64,000 nucleotides of DNA from Pyropia haitanensis (GCA_008729055.1 SDUX01000046.1:65567-129566), one strand, 5' to 3'. Positions 1-11,220 are shown, numbered from the stretch's first letter. The notes: generated by a model not told the origin, from the sequence alone. Numbers and translations: made by a program.

Positions 1-39
1 CTGTCCACTGCGCGTTCCGCTCGTCACACTGGCGTGGAC

Positions 40-77
40 GGTGTGAGGGCGGAACTTTTGTCGCCGACCGTCACACC
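40..77. other. Nested dyad beside the M1 marker
   Basis: GGTGTGA (40-46) is the exact reverse complement of TCACACC (71-77). Within it, GGCG (48-51) pairs with CGCC (62-65). The variant family near 57-63 kb changes this region (GAGAACTTTGCACC in place of GAACTTTTGTCGCC). This removes the inner pairing but keeps the outer arms. No function is assigned. Confidence 0.45.
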
Positions 78-93
78 TGATTGTCGGGACCCC

Positions 94-129
94 CACGTGG
101 CAAAAACCATTCCACAAAATTGACACGTG
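94..129. promoter_or_regulatory. Pair of CACGTG palindromes (E-box/G-box core)
   Basis: CACGTG lies at 94-99 (in CCACGTGG) and at 124-129 (in ACACGTGG), exactly 30 bp apart, about three helical turns. Both sites are kept in nearly all units, including the right-edge copies. In eukaryotes this core is bound by basic helix-loop-helix factors. A role here is only inferred, since a palindrome copied in every unit may simply be inherited with the satellite. Confidence 0.4.
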
Positions 130-193
130 GAAACCGGCGCTCCACAAAACACTCGTTGCATCCAACGGACGCGCCAACGAACGGGTCGGCCAA

Positions 194-220
194 CCACCCC
201 ATGCACGACGGTGCGGGTGG
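194..220. other. Hairpin-capable sequence in module A
   Basis: CCACCC (194-199) pairs with GGGTGG (215-220). Inside it, GCAC (203-206) pairs with GTGC (211-214) around the loop GACG, leaving a three-base bulge (CAT) on one side. That is ten base pairs in a 27-base span. The module B equivalent (366-392) has lost the outer pairing. The motif repeats in every unit. Whether it forms in DNA or RNA is unknown. Confidence 0.55.
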
Positions 221-255
221 AACGTCGGACGTCGAGCGGGCGGATGTATGGCTGG

Positions 256-433
256 AATAAAGGATGCGAGCCAATTTGGCCGCCGGAGCGCGTGCTGCAT
301 TGCTGTACACGCGAAAGTGGGCAAAAGTGGGCAACAGTGGGCAAAAGTGGGTGAGAAGCGGCCTACCACCCCATGCACGACCGTGGGGGTCAAACCTTCG
401 ACATCGAGCGGGCGGATCTATGGCTGGAATAAA
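256..433 (+). other. Two AATAAA hexamers per unit
   Basis: AATAAA occurs at 256-261 in module A and 428-433 in module B, 172 bp apart, within CTGGAATAAAGGATGCG. AATAAA is the standard animal polyadenylation hexamer, but no transcript is implied by its presence here. The module B copy is lost in units near 56.3, 57.0, 59.07, 59.76 and 60.44 kb (AATGAGGG), and shortened to AATAAGG in several others. Confidence 0.35.
310..351 (+). repeat. Decamer minisatellite tail of module A (G-triplet cluster)
   Basis: GGG occurs at 319, 329, 339 and 349, each separated by exactly seven bases. This meets the common G-quadruplex pattern of four G3 runs with loops of at most seven. The words are GTGGGCAAAA, with one variant (GTGGGCAACA). 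The same motif recurs in every unit. Only the + strand is G-rich. Folding is a prediction from the pattern, not something observed. Confidence 0.8.
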
Positions 434-530
434 GGATGCGCGCCAATTCGGCCGCCGCATCGTGTGCAGCATCGCTGTAGACGCAAAAGTGGGCAAAAGT
501 GGGCAAAAGTGGGCAAAAGTGGGTAGGAAG
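359..530. repeat. Internal module B (172 bp), diverged copy of module A
   Basis: Module B starts at CGGCCTACCACC and ends at GTAGGAAG. It matches module A without gaps at about 87%. Differences cluster at 386-403, where the A hairpin is degraded, and at 458-480. It carries marker M2, AATAAA (428-433) and a purer decamer tail than A. The B modules at the right end of the window (63.65-63.83 kb) keep the A state at about eight sites where array B differs. The typical array B is therefore probably the derived form. Confidence 0.95.
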
Positions 531-567
531 TGGGTAAGAAGTGGGCAAAAAGTGGGCAAAAAGGGGG
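484..567 (+). repeat. Decamer minisatellite tail of module B, continuing into the linker
   Basis: GGG at 491, 501, 511 and 521 are separated by seven-base loops, and further GGG runs follow at 532, 542 and 553. A4 tracts at 485, 495, 505 and 515 are spaced 10 bp, close to one helical turn; A5 tracts follow at 547 and 558. The pattern predicts both a G-quadruplex and intrinsic curvature. One copy, near 14660, has lost about nine bases of this run, as replication slippage would do. Confidence 0.82.
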
Positions 568-689
568 CCAAATTAGGACACAAATGGGCAATTGGGGGCA
601 AGAAGTTTCCAAAACTGCAAAGAAAATTGAGGCGAAAGTCGCCAGAAAGTGCTCCAACAGTGGCCACAAAGTGCGCCCCGCCACCCAAA
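531..689. repeat. G/A-rich stretch and linker closing the unit
   Basis: Bases 531-606 continue the GGG/A-run pattern less regularly: TGGGTAAGAA, two GTGGGCAAAAA-like words, a run of five G, then GGGCAATTGGGGG. Bases 607-689 form a linker with marker M3 (609-616), a GGCGAAAGTCGCC dyad and a C-rich end (CGCCCCGCCACCC) that joins the next unit. Copies from about 56.3 kb rightward often carry changes here: GAGG to GAGA, and GCTCC to GGTCC. Confidence 0.85.
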
Positions 690-3600
690 CTGTCCACTGC
701 GCGTTCCGCTCGTCACACTGGCGTGGACGGTGTGAGGGCGGAACTTTTGTCGCCGACCGTCACACCTGATTGTCGGGACCCCCACGTGGCAAAAACCATT
801 CCACAAAATTGACACGTGGAAACCGGCGCTCCACAAAACACTCGTTGCATCCAACGGACGCGCCAACGAACGGGTCGGCCAACCACCCCATGCACGACGG
901 TGCGGGTGGAACGTCGGACGTCGAGCGGGCGGATGTATGGCTGGAATAAAGGATGCGAGCCAATTTGGCCGCCGGAGCGCGTGCTGCATTGCTGTACACG
1001 CGAAAGTGGGCAAAAGTGGGCAACAGTGGGCAAAAGTGGGTGAGAAGCGGCCTACCACCCCATGCACGACCGTGGGGGTCAAACCTCCGACATCGAGCGG
1101 GCGGATCTATGGCTGGAATAAAGGATGCGCGCCAATTCGGCCGCCGCATCGTGTGCAGCATCGCTGTAGACGCAAAAGTGGGCAAAAGTGGGCAAAAGTG
1201 GGCAAAAGTGGGTAGGAAGTGGGTAAGAAGTGGGCAAAAAGTGGGCAAAAAGGGGGCCAAATTAGGACACAAATGGGCAATTGGGGGCAAGAAGTTTCCA
1301 AAACTGCAAAGAAAATTGAGGCGAAAGTCGCCAGAAAGTGCTCCAACAGTGGCCACAAAGTGCGCCCCGCCACCCAAACTGTCCACTGCGCGTTCCGCTC
1401 GTCACACTGGCGTGGACGGTGTGAGGGCGGAACTTTTGTCGCCGACCGTCACACCTGATTGTCGGGACCCCCACGTGGCAAAAACCATTCCACAAAATTG
1501 ACACGTGGAAACCGGCGCTCCACAAAACACTCGTTGCATCCAACGGACGCGCCAACGAACGGGTCGGCCAACCACCCCATGCACGACGGTGCGGGTGGAA
1601 CGTCGGACGTCGAGCGGGCGGATGTATGGCTGGAATAAAGGATGCGAGCCAATTTGGCCGCCGGAGCGCGTGCTGCATTGCTGTACACGCGAAAGTGGGC
1701 AAAAGTGGGCAACAGTGGGCAAAAGTGGGTGAGAAGCGGCCTACCACCCCATGCACGACCGTGGGGGTCAAACCTCGACATCGAGCGGGCGGATCTATGG
1801 CTGGAATAAAGGATGCGCGCCAATTCGGCCGCCGCATCGTGTGCAGCATCGCTGTAGACGCAAAAGTGGGCAAAAGTGGGCAAAAGTGGGCAAAAGTGGG
1901 TAGGAAGTGGGTAAGAAGTGGGCAAAAAGTGGGCAAAAAGGGGGCCAAATTAGGACACAAATGGGCAATTGGGGGCAAGAAGTTTCCAAAACTGCAAAGA
2001 AAATTGAGGCGAAAGTCGCCAGAAAGTGCTCCAACAGTGGCCACAAAGTGCGCCCCGCCACCCAAACTGTCCACTGCGCGTTCCGCTCGTCACACTGGCG
2101 TGGACGGTGTGAGGGCGGAACTTTTGTCGCCGACCGTCACACCTGGCTGTCGGGACCCCCACGTGGCAAAAACCATTCCACAAAATTGACACGTGGAAAC
2201 CGGCGCTCCACAAAACACTCGTTGCATCCAACGGACGCGCCAACGAACGGGTCGGCCAACCACCCCATGCACGACGGTGCGGGTGGAACGTCGGACGTCG
2301 AGCGGGCGGATGTATGGCTGGAATAAAGGATGCGAGCCAATTTGGCCGCCGGAGCGCGTGCTGCATTGCTGTACACGCGAAAGTGGGCAAAAGTGGGCAA
2401 CAGTGGGCAAAAGTGGGTGAGAAGCGGCCTACCACCCCATGCACGACCGTGGGGGTCAAACCTTCGACATCGAGCGGGCGGATCTATGGCTGGAATAAAG
2501 GATGCGCGCCAATTCGGCCGCCGCATCGTGTGCAGCATCGCTGTAGACGCAAAAGTGGGCAAAAGTGGGCAAAAGTGGGCAAAAGTGGGTAGGAAGTGGG
2601 TAAGAAGTGGGCAAAAAGTGGGCAAAAAGGGGGCCAAATTAGGACACAAATGGGCAATTGGGGGCAAGAAGTTTCCAAAACTGCAAAGAAAATTGAGGCG
2701 AAAGTCGCCAGAAAGTGCTCCAACAGTGGCCACAAAGTGCGCCCCGCCACCCAAACTGTCCACTGCGCGTTCCGCTCGTCACACTGGCGTGGACGGTGTG
2801 AGGGCGGAACTTTTGTCGCCGACCGTCACACCTGATTGTCGGGACCCCCACGTGGCAAAAACCATTCCACAAAATTGACACGTGGAAACCGGCGCTCCAC
2901 AAAACACTCGTTGCATCCAACGGACGCGCCAACGAACGGGTCGGCCAACCACCCCATGCACGACGGTGCGGGTGGAACGTCGGACGTCGAGCGGGCGGAT
3001 GTATGGCTGGAATAAAGGATGCGAGCCAATTTGGCCGCCGGAGCGCGTGCTGCATTGCTGTACACGCGAAAGTGGGCAAAAGTGGGCAACAGTGGGCAAA
3101 AGTGGGTGAGAAGCGGCCTACCACCCCATGCACGACCGTGGGGGTCAAACCTCCGACATCGAGCGGGCGGATCTATGGCTGGAATAAAGGATGCGCGCCA
3201 ATTCGGCCGCCGCATCGTGTGCAGCATCGCTGTAGACGCAAAAGTGGGCAAAAGTGGGCAAAAGTGGGCAAAAGTGGGTAGGAAGTGGGTAAGAAGTGGG
3301 CAAAAAGTGGGCAAAAAGGGGGCCAAATTAGGACACAAATGGGCAATTGGGGGCAAGAAGTTTCCAAAACTGCAAAGAAAATTGAGGCGAAAGTCGCCAG
3401 AAAGTGCTCCAACAGTGGCCACAAAGTGCGCCCCGCCACCCAAACTGTCCACTGCGCGTTCCGCTCGTCACACTGGCGTGGACGGTGTGAGGGCGGAACT
3501 TTTGTCGCCGACCGTCACACCTGATTGTCGGGACCCCCACGTGGCAAAAACCATTCCACAAAATTGACACGTGGAAACCGGCGCTCCACAAAACACTCGT

Positions 3601-4500
3601 TGCATCCAACGGACGCGCCAACGAACGGGTCGGCCAACCACCCCATGCACGACGGTGCGGGTGGAACGTCGGACGTCGAGCGGGCGGATGTATGGCTGGA
3701 ATAAAGGATGCGAGCCAATTTGGCCGCCGGAGCGCGTGCTGCATTGCTGTACACGCGAAAGTGGGCAAAAGTGGGCAACAGTGGGCAAAAGTGGGTGAGA
3801 AGCGGCCTACCACCCCATGCACGACCGTGGGGGTCAAACCTCCGACATCGAGCGGGCGGATCTATGGCTGGAATAAAGGATGCGCGCCAATTCGGCCGCC
3901 GCATCGTGTGCAGCATCGCTGTAGACGCAAAAGTGGGCAAAAGTGGGCAAAAGTGGGCAAAAGTGGGTAGGAAGTGGGTAAGAAGTGGGCAAAAAGTGGG
4001 CAAAAAGGGGGCCAAATTAGGACACAAATGGGCAATTGGGGGCAAGAAGTTTCCAAAACTGCAAAGAAAATTGAGGCGAAAGTCGCCAGAAAGTGCTCCA
4101 ACAGTGGCCACAAAGTGCGCCCCGCCACCCAAACTGTCCACTGCGCGTTCCGCTCGTCACACTGGCGTGGACGGTGTGAGGGCGGAACTTTTGTCGCCGA
4201 CCGTCACACCTGCTGTCGGGACCCCCACGTGGCAAAAACCATTCCACAAAATTGACACGTGGAAACCGGCGCTCCACAAAACACTCGTTGCATCCAACGG
4301 ACGCGCCAACGAACGGGTCGGCCAACCACCCCATGCACGACGGTGCGGGTGGAACGTCGGACGTCGAGCGGGCGGATGTATGGCTGGAATAAAGGATGCG
4401 AGCCAATTTGGCCGCCGGAGCGCGTGCTGCATTGCTGTACACGCGAAAGTGGGCAAAAGTGGGCAACAGTGGGCAAAAGTGGGTGAGAAGCGGCCTACCA

Positions 4501-7500
4501 CCCATGCACGACCGTGGGGGTCAAACCTTCGACATCGAGCGGGCGGATCTATGGCTGGAATAAAGGATGCGCGCCAATTCGGCCGCCGCATCGTGTGCAG
4601 CATCGCTGTAGACGCAAAAGTGGGCAAAAGTGGGCAAAAGTGGGCAAAGTGGGTAGGAAGTGGGTAAGAAGTGGGCAAAAAGTGGGCAAAAAGGGGGCCA
4701 AATTAGGACACAAATGGGCAATTGGGGCAAGAAGTTTCCAAAAACTGCAAAGAAATTGAGGCGAAAGTCGCCAGAAAGTGCTCCACAGTGGCCACAAAGT
4801 GCGCCCGCCACCCAAACTGTCCACTGCGCGTTCCGCTCGTCACACTGGCGTGGACGGTGTGAGGGCGGAACTTTGTCGCCGACCGTCACACCTGGCTGTC
4901 GGGACCCCACGTGGCAAAAACCATTCCACAAAATTGACACGTGGAAACCGGCGCTCCACAAAACACTCGTTGCATCCAACGGACGCGCCAACGAACGGGT
5001 CGGCCAACCACCCCATGCACGACGGTGCGGGTGGAACGTCGGACGTGAGCGGCGGATGTATGGCTGGAATAAAGGATGCGAGCCAATTTGGCCGCCGGAG
5101 CGCGTGCTGCATTGCGTACACGCGAAAGTGGGCAAAGTGGGCACAGTGGGCAAAAGTGGGTGAGAAGCGGCCTACCACCCATGCACGACCGTGGGGTCAA
5201 ACCTTCGACATCGAGCGGCGGATCTATGGCTGGAATAAAGGATGCGCGCCAATTCGGCCGCCGCATCGTGTGCAGCATCGCTGTAGACGCAAAAGTGGGC
5301 AAAAGTGGGCAAAAGTGGGCAAAAGTGGGTAGGAAGTGGGTAAGAAGTGGGCAAAAAGTGGGCAAAAAGGGGGCCAAATTAGGACACAAATGGGCAATTG
5401 GGGCAAGAAGTTTCCAAACTGCAAAGAAAATTGAGGCGAAAGTCGCCAGAAAGTGCTCCAACAGTGGCCACAAAGTGCGCCCCGCCACCCAAACTGTCCA
5501 CTGCGCGTTCCGCTCGTCACACTGGCGTGGACGGTGTGAGGGCGGAACTTTTGTCGCCGACCGTCACACCTGATTGTCGGGACCCCCACGTGGCAAAAAC
5601 CATTCCACAAAATTGACACGTGGAAACCGGCGCTCCACAAAACACTCGTTGCATCCAACGGACGCGCCAACGAACGGGTCGGCCAACCACCCATGCACGA
5701 CGGTGCGGGTGGAACGTCGGACGTCGAGCGGGCGGATGTATGGCTGGAATAAAGGATGCGAGCCAATTTGGCCGCCGGAGCGCGTGCTGCATTGCTGTAC
5801 ACGCGAAAGTGGGCAAAAGTGGGCAACAGTGGGCAAAAGTGGGTGAGAAGCGCCTACCACCCCATGCACGACCGTGGGGTCAAACCTCCGACATCGAGCG
5901 GGCGGATCTATGGCTGGAATAAGGATGCGCGCCAATTCGGCCGCCGCATCGTGTGCAGCATCGCTGTAGACGCAAAAGTGGGCAAAAGTGGGCAAAAGTG
6001 GGCAAAAGTGGGTAGGAAGTGGTAAGAAGTGGGCAAAAATGGGCAAAAAGGGGCAAATTAGGACACAAATGGGCAATTGGGGGCAAGAAGTTTCCAAAAC
6101 TGCAAAGAAAATTGAGGCGAAAGTCGCCAGAAAGTGCTCCAACAGTGGCCACAAAGTGCGCCCCGCCACCCAAACTGTCCACTGCGCGTTCCGCTCGTCA
6201 CACTGGCGTGGACGGTGTGAGGGCGGAACTTTTGTCGCCGACCGTCACACCTGATTGTCGGACCCCCACGTGGCAAAAACCATTCCACAAAATTGACACG
6301 TGGAAACCGGCGCTCCACAAAACACTCGTTGCATCCAACGGACGCGCCAACGAACGGGTCGGCCAACCACCCCATGCACGACGGTGCGGGTGGAACGTCG
6401 GACGTCGAGCGGGCGGATGTATGGCTGGAATAAAGGATGCGAGCCAATTTGGCCGCCGGAGCGGTGCTGCATTGCTGTACACGCGAAGTGGGCAAAAGTG
6501 GGCAACAGTGGGCAAAAGTGGTGAGAAGCGGCCTACCACCCCATGCACGACCTGGGGGTCAAACCTCCGACATCGAGCGGCGGATCTATGGCTGGAATAA
6601 AGGATGCGCGCCAATTCGGCCCCGCATCGTGTGCAGCATCGCTGTAGACGCAAAAGTGGGCAAAAGTGGGCAAAAGTGGGGCAAAAGTGGGTAGGAAGTG
6701 GGTAAGAAGTGGGCAAAAAGTGGGCAAAAAGGGGGCCAAATTGGACACAAATGGGCAATTGGGGGCAAGAAGTTTCCATAAACTGCAAAGAAAATTGAGG
6801 CGAAGTCGCCAGAAAGTGCTCCAAAGTGCACAAAAGTGCGCCCCGCCACCAAACTGTCACTGCGCGTTCCGCTCGTCACACTGGCGTGGACGGTGTGAGG
6901 GCGAACTTTTGTCGCCGACCGTCACACTGCTGTCGGACCCCCACGTGGCAAAAACCATTCCACAAAATTGACACGTGGAAACCGGCGCTCCACAAAACAC
7001 TCGTTGCATCCAACGGACGCGCCAACGAACGGGTCGGCCAACCACCCCATGCACGACGGTGCGGGTGGAACGTCGGACGTCGAGCGGGCGGATGTATGGC
7101 TGGAATAAAGGATGCGAGCAATTTGGCCGCCGGAGCGCGTGCTGCATTGCTGTACACGCGAAAGTGGGCAAAAGTGGGCAACAGTGGGCAAAAGTGGGTG
7201 AGAAGCGGCCTACCACCCCATGCACGACCGTGGGGGTCAAACCTCCGACATCGAGCGGGCGGATCTATGGCTGGAATAAAGGATGCGCGCCAATTCGGCC
7301 GCCGCATCGTGTGCAGCATCGCTGTAGACGCAAAAGTGGGCAAAAGTGGGCAAAAGTGGGCAAAAGTGGGTAGGAAGTGGGTAAGAAGTGGGCAAAAAGT
7401 GGGCAAAAAGGGGGCCAAATTAGGACACAAATGGGCAATTGGGGGCAAGAAGTTTCCAAAACTGCAAAGAAAATTGAGGCGAAAGTCGCCAGAAAGTGCT

Positions 7501-10500
7501 CCAACAGTGGCCACAAAGTGCGCCCCGCCACCCAAACTGTCCACTGCGCGTTCCGCTCGTCACACTGGCGTGGACGGTGTGAGGGCGGAACTTTTGTCGC
7601 CGACCGTCACACCTGTGTCGGGACCCCACGTGGCAAAAACCATTCCACAAAATTGACACGTGGAAACCGGCGCTCCACAAAACACTCGTTGCATCCAACG
7701 GACGCGCCAACGAACGGGTCGGCCAACCACCCCATGCACGACGGTGCGGGTGGAACGTCGGACGTCGAGCGGGCGGATGTATGGCTGGAATAAAGGATGC
7801 GAGCCAATTTGGCCGCCGGAGCGCGTGCTGCATTGCTGTACACGCGAAAGTGGGCAAAAGTGGGCAACAGTGGGCAAAAGTGGGTGAGAAGCGGCCTACC
7901 ACCCCATGCACGACCGTGGGGGTCAAACCTCCGACATCGAGCGGCGGATCTATGCTGGAATAAAGGATGCGCGCCAATTCGGCCGCCGCATCGTGTGCAG
8001 CATCGCTGTAGACGCAAAAGTGGGCAAAAGTGGGCAAAAGTGGGCAAAAGTGGGTAGGAAGTGGGTAAGAAGTGGGCAAAAAGTGGGCAAAAAGGGGGCC
8101 AAATTAGGACACAAATGGGCAATTGGGGCAAGAAGTTTCCAAAACTGCAAAGAAAATTGAGGCGAAAGTCGCCAGAAAGTGCTCCAACAGTGGCCACAAA
8201 GTGCGCCCCGCCACCCAAACTGTCCACTGCGCGTTCCGCTCGTCACACTGGCGTGGACGGTGTGAGGGCGGAACTTTTGTCGCCGACCGTCACACCTGAT
8301 TGTCGGGACCCCCACGTGGCAAAAACCATTCCACAAAATTGACACGTGGAAACCGGCGCTCCACAAAACACTCGTTGCATCCAACGGACGCGCCAACGAA
8401 CGGGTCGGCCAACCACCCCATGCACGACGGTGCGGGTGGAACGTCGGACGTCGAGCGGGCGGATGTATGGCTGGAATAAAGGATGCGAGCCAATTTGGCC
8501 GCCGGAGCGCGTGCTGCATTGCTGTACACGCGAAAGTGGGCAAAAGTGGGCAACAGTGGGCAAAAGTGGGTGAGAAGCGGCCTACCACCCCATGCACGAC
8601 CGTGGGGGTCAAACCTCCGACATCGAGCGGGCGGATCTATGGCTGGAATAAAGGATGCGCGCCAATTCGGCCGCCGCATCGTGTGCAGCATCGCTGTAGA
8701 CGCAAAAGTGGGCAAAAGTGGGCAAAAGTGGGCAAAAGTGGGTAGGAAGTGGGTAAGAAGTGGGCAAAAAGTGGGCAAAAAGGGGGCCAAATTAGGACAC
8801 AAATGGGCAATTGGGGCAAGAAGTTTCCAAACTGCAAAGAAAATTGAGGCGAAAGTCGCCAGAAAGTGCTCCAACAGTGGCCACAAAGTGCGCCCGCCAC
8901 CCAAACTGTCCACTGCGCGTTCCGCTCGTCACACTGGCGTGGACGGTGTGAGGGCGGAACTTTTGTCGCCGACCGTCACACCTGGCTGTCGGACCCCCAC
9001 GTGGCAAAAACCATTCCACAAAATTGACACGTGGAAACCGGCGCTCCACAAAACACTCGTTGCATCCAACGGACGCGCCAACGAACGGGTCGGCCAACCA
9101 CCCCATGCACGACGGTGCGGGTGGAACGTCGGACGTCGAGCGGGCGGATGTATGGCTGGAATAAAGGATGCGAGCCAATTTGGCCGCCGGAGCGCGTGCT
9201 GCATTGCTGTACACGCGAAAGTGGGCAAAAGTGGGCAACAGTGGGCAAAAGTGGGTGAGAAGCGGCCTACCACCCCATGCACGACCGTGGGGGTCAAACC
9301 TCCGACATCGAGCGGGCGGATCTATGGCTGGAATAAAGGATGCGCGCCAATTCGGCCGCCGCATCGTGTGCAGCATCGCTGTAGACGCAAAAGTGGGCAA
9401 AAGTGGGCAAAAGTGGGCAAAAGTGGGTAGGAAGTGGGTAAGAAGTGGGCAAAAAGTGGGCAAAAAGGGGGCCAAATTAGGACACAAATGGGCAATTGGG
9501 GGCAAGAAGTTTCCAAACTGCAAAGAAAATTGAGGCGAAAGTCGCCAGAAAGTGCTCCAACAGTGGCCACAAAGTGCGCCCCGCCACCCAAACTGTCCAC
9601 TGCGCGTTCCGCTCGTCACACTGGCGTGGACGGTGTGAGGGCGGAACTTTTGTCGCCGACCGTCACACCTGGCTGTCGGACCCCCACGTGGCAAAAACCA
9701 TTCCACAAAATTGACACGTGGAAACCGGCGCTCCACAAAACACTCGTTGCATCCAACGGACGCGCCAACGAACGGGTCGGCCAACCACCCCATGCACGAC
9801 GGTGCGGGTGGAACGTCGGACGTCGAGCGGGCGGATGTATGGCTGGAATAAAGGATGCGAGCCAATTTGGCCGCCGGAGCGCGTGCTGCATTGCTGTACA
9901 CGCGAAAGTGGGCAAAAGTGGGGCAACAGTGGGCAAAAGTGGGTGAGAAGCGGCCTACCACCCCATGCACGACCGTGGGGGTCAAACCTCCGACATCGAG
10001 CGGGCGGATCTATGGCTGGAATAAAGGATGCGCGCCAATTCGGCCGCCGCATCGTGGTGCAGCATCGCTGTAGACGCAAAAGTGGGCAAAAGTGGGCAAA
10101 AGTGGGCAAAAGTGGGTAGGAAGTGGGTAAGAAGTGGGGCAAAAAGTGGGCAAAAAGGGGGCCAAATTAGGACACAAATGGGCAATTGGGGGCAAGAAGT
10201 TTCCAAAACTGCAAAGAAAATTGAGGCGAAAGTCGCCAGAAAGTGCTCCAACAGTGGCCACAAAGTGCGCCCCGCCACCCAAACTGTCCACTGCGCGTTC
10301 CGCTCGTCACACTGGCGTGGACGGTGTGAGGCGGAACTTTTGTCGCCGACCGTCACACCTGATTGTCGGGACCCCCACGTGGCAAAAACCATTCCACAAA
10401 ATTGACACGTGGAAACCGGCGCTCCACAAAACACTCGTTGCATCCAACGGACAGCGCCAACGAACGGGTCGGCCAACCACCCCATGCACGACGGTGCGGG

Positions 10501-11220
10501 TGGAACGTCGGACGTCGAGCGGCGGATGTATGGCTGGAATAAAGGATGCGAGCCAATTTGGCCGCCGGAGCGCGTGCTGCATTGCTGTACACGCGAAAGT
10601 GGGCAAAAGTGGGCAACAGTGGGCAAAAGTGGTGAGAAGCGGCCTACCACCCCATGCACGACCGTGGGGGTCAAACCTCCGACATCGAGCGGGCGGATCT
10701 ATGGCTGGAATAAGGATGCGCGCCAATTCGGCCGCCGCATCGTGTGCAGCATCGCTGTAGACGCAAAAGTGGGCAAAAGTGGGCAAAAGTGGGCAAAAGT
10801 GGGTAGGAAGTGGGTAAGAAGTGGGCAAAAAGTGGGCAAAAAGGGGGCCAAATTAGGACACAAATGGGCAATTGGGGGCAAGAAGTTTCCATAACTGCAA
10901 AGAAAATTGAGGCGAAAGTCGCCAGAAAGTGCTCCAACAGTGGCCACAAAGTGCGCCCGCCACCCAAACTGTCCACTGCGCGTTCCGCTCGTCACACTGG
11001 CGTGGACGGTGTGAGGGCGGGAACTTTTGTCGCCGTCACACCTGGCTGTCGGGACCCCCACGTGGCAAAAACCATTCCACAAAATTGACACGTGGAAACC
11101 GGCGCTCCACAAAACACTCGTTGCATCCAACGGACGCGCCAACGAACGGGTCGGCCAACCACCCCATGCACGACGGTGCGGGTGGAACGTCGGACGTCGA
11201 GCGGGCGGATGTATGGCTGG
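4501..11220. repeat. Indel-rich array block, units 7-17
   Basis: Anchors are at 4941, 5620, 6300, 6975, 7660, 8346, 9031, 9718, 10409 and 11092, giving spacings of 682, 679, 680, 675, 685, 686, 685, 687, 691 and 683. The losses and gains are mostly single bases in homopolymers: CCACCCATG for CCACCCCATG near 4498, GGGG for GGGGG near 4724, an extra G near 6680, 9920 and 10137. Substitutions are rare. This fits unpolished long-read consensus better than evolutionary decay, which would also add substitutions. Copies at 8.2-9.8 kb are cleaner than their neighbours. Confidence 0.85.

Larger units (their letters stand above)
1..186. repeat. Unit head segment (single-copy part of the unit)
   Basis: This part has no strong second copy within the unit. 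It contains a nested dyad (40-77), the M1 marker (~78-88), two CACGTG palindromes (94-99 and 124-129) and a CG-rich stretch up to 186. Bases 37-55 (GACGGTG then GGGCGGAAC) loosely resemble 207-222 in module A (GACGGTG then GGGTGGAAC), 170 bp apart. That is a weak hint that the head may be a very old relative of the modules. No promoter or gene is recognised. Confidence 0.8.
187..358. repeat. Internal module A (172 bp)
   Basis: Module A runs from CGGCCAACCACC to the end of its minisatellite tail at GTGAGAAG. Aligned base by base with 359-530 at an offset of 172, I count 22 mismatches in 172 positions and no gaps (about 87% identity). It holds a hairpin-capable sequence (194-220), a GACGTC site, AATAAA (256-261) and four GGG triplets in its tail (319-351). 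Every full-length unit in the window carries A followed by B. The unit at 62897-63413 has only one hybrid module. Confidence 0.95.
1..689. repeat. Reference repeat unit (first copy)
   Basis: This copy is taken as the reference phase; CTGTCCACTG recurs at 690. It has 396 G+C in 689 bases by hand count, and CpG is frequent by eye. In order it holds a head segment (1-186), module A (187-358), module B (359-530), a G/A-rich stretch (531-606) and a linker (607-689). The length is 3 x 229 + 2, so a reading frame changes phase at every unit. This is one reason the open frames seen here are not evidence of coding. Marker states are M1 GATTGTCGGG, M2 CTTCG and M3 CCAAAACT. Unit length is close to four times 172 bp, the offset between the two internal modules. 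Confidence 0.97.
1..4500. repeat. Regular array block, units 1-7
   Basis: Anchors fall at 127, 816, 1505, 2193, 2882, 3571 and 4259. M1 is GATTGTCGGG in units 1, 2, 3, 5 and 6, GGCTGTCGGG in unit 4, and the shortened GCTGTCGGG in unit 7. M2 is CTTCG, CTCCG, CTCG, CTTCG, CTCCG, CTCCG, CTTCG. M3 is CCAAAACT in units 1-6. Otherwise the copies look identical. The left end shows no decay, so the array very likely continues upstream. Confidence 0.93.

Noticed and set aside
396..413. CENP-B box-like sequence in module B of CTTCG units (TTCG followed by CGGG)
   Set aside because: The box needs seven bases between TTCG and CGGG with an A at a fixed place; here there are eight, and the match is absent from CTCCG and CTCG units.
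560..600. Telomere-like TTAGG words
   Set aside because: A single ATTAGGA occurs per unit and there is no tandem TTAGGG or TTAGG array, so it is not telomeric repeat.
1..689. Ribosomal RNA gene or rDNA spacer, tRNA gene
   Set aside because: No conserved rRNA segment or tRNA cloverleaf is recognised in the unit, and no rRNA gene lies between units.
1..689. Transposable element or LTR as the unit
   Set aside because: There are no terminal repeats, target-site duplications or transposase/reverse-transcriptase motifs, and units abut directly with no flanking sequence.
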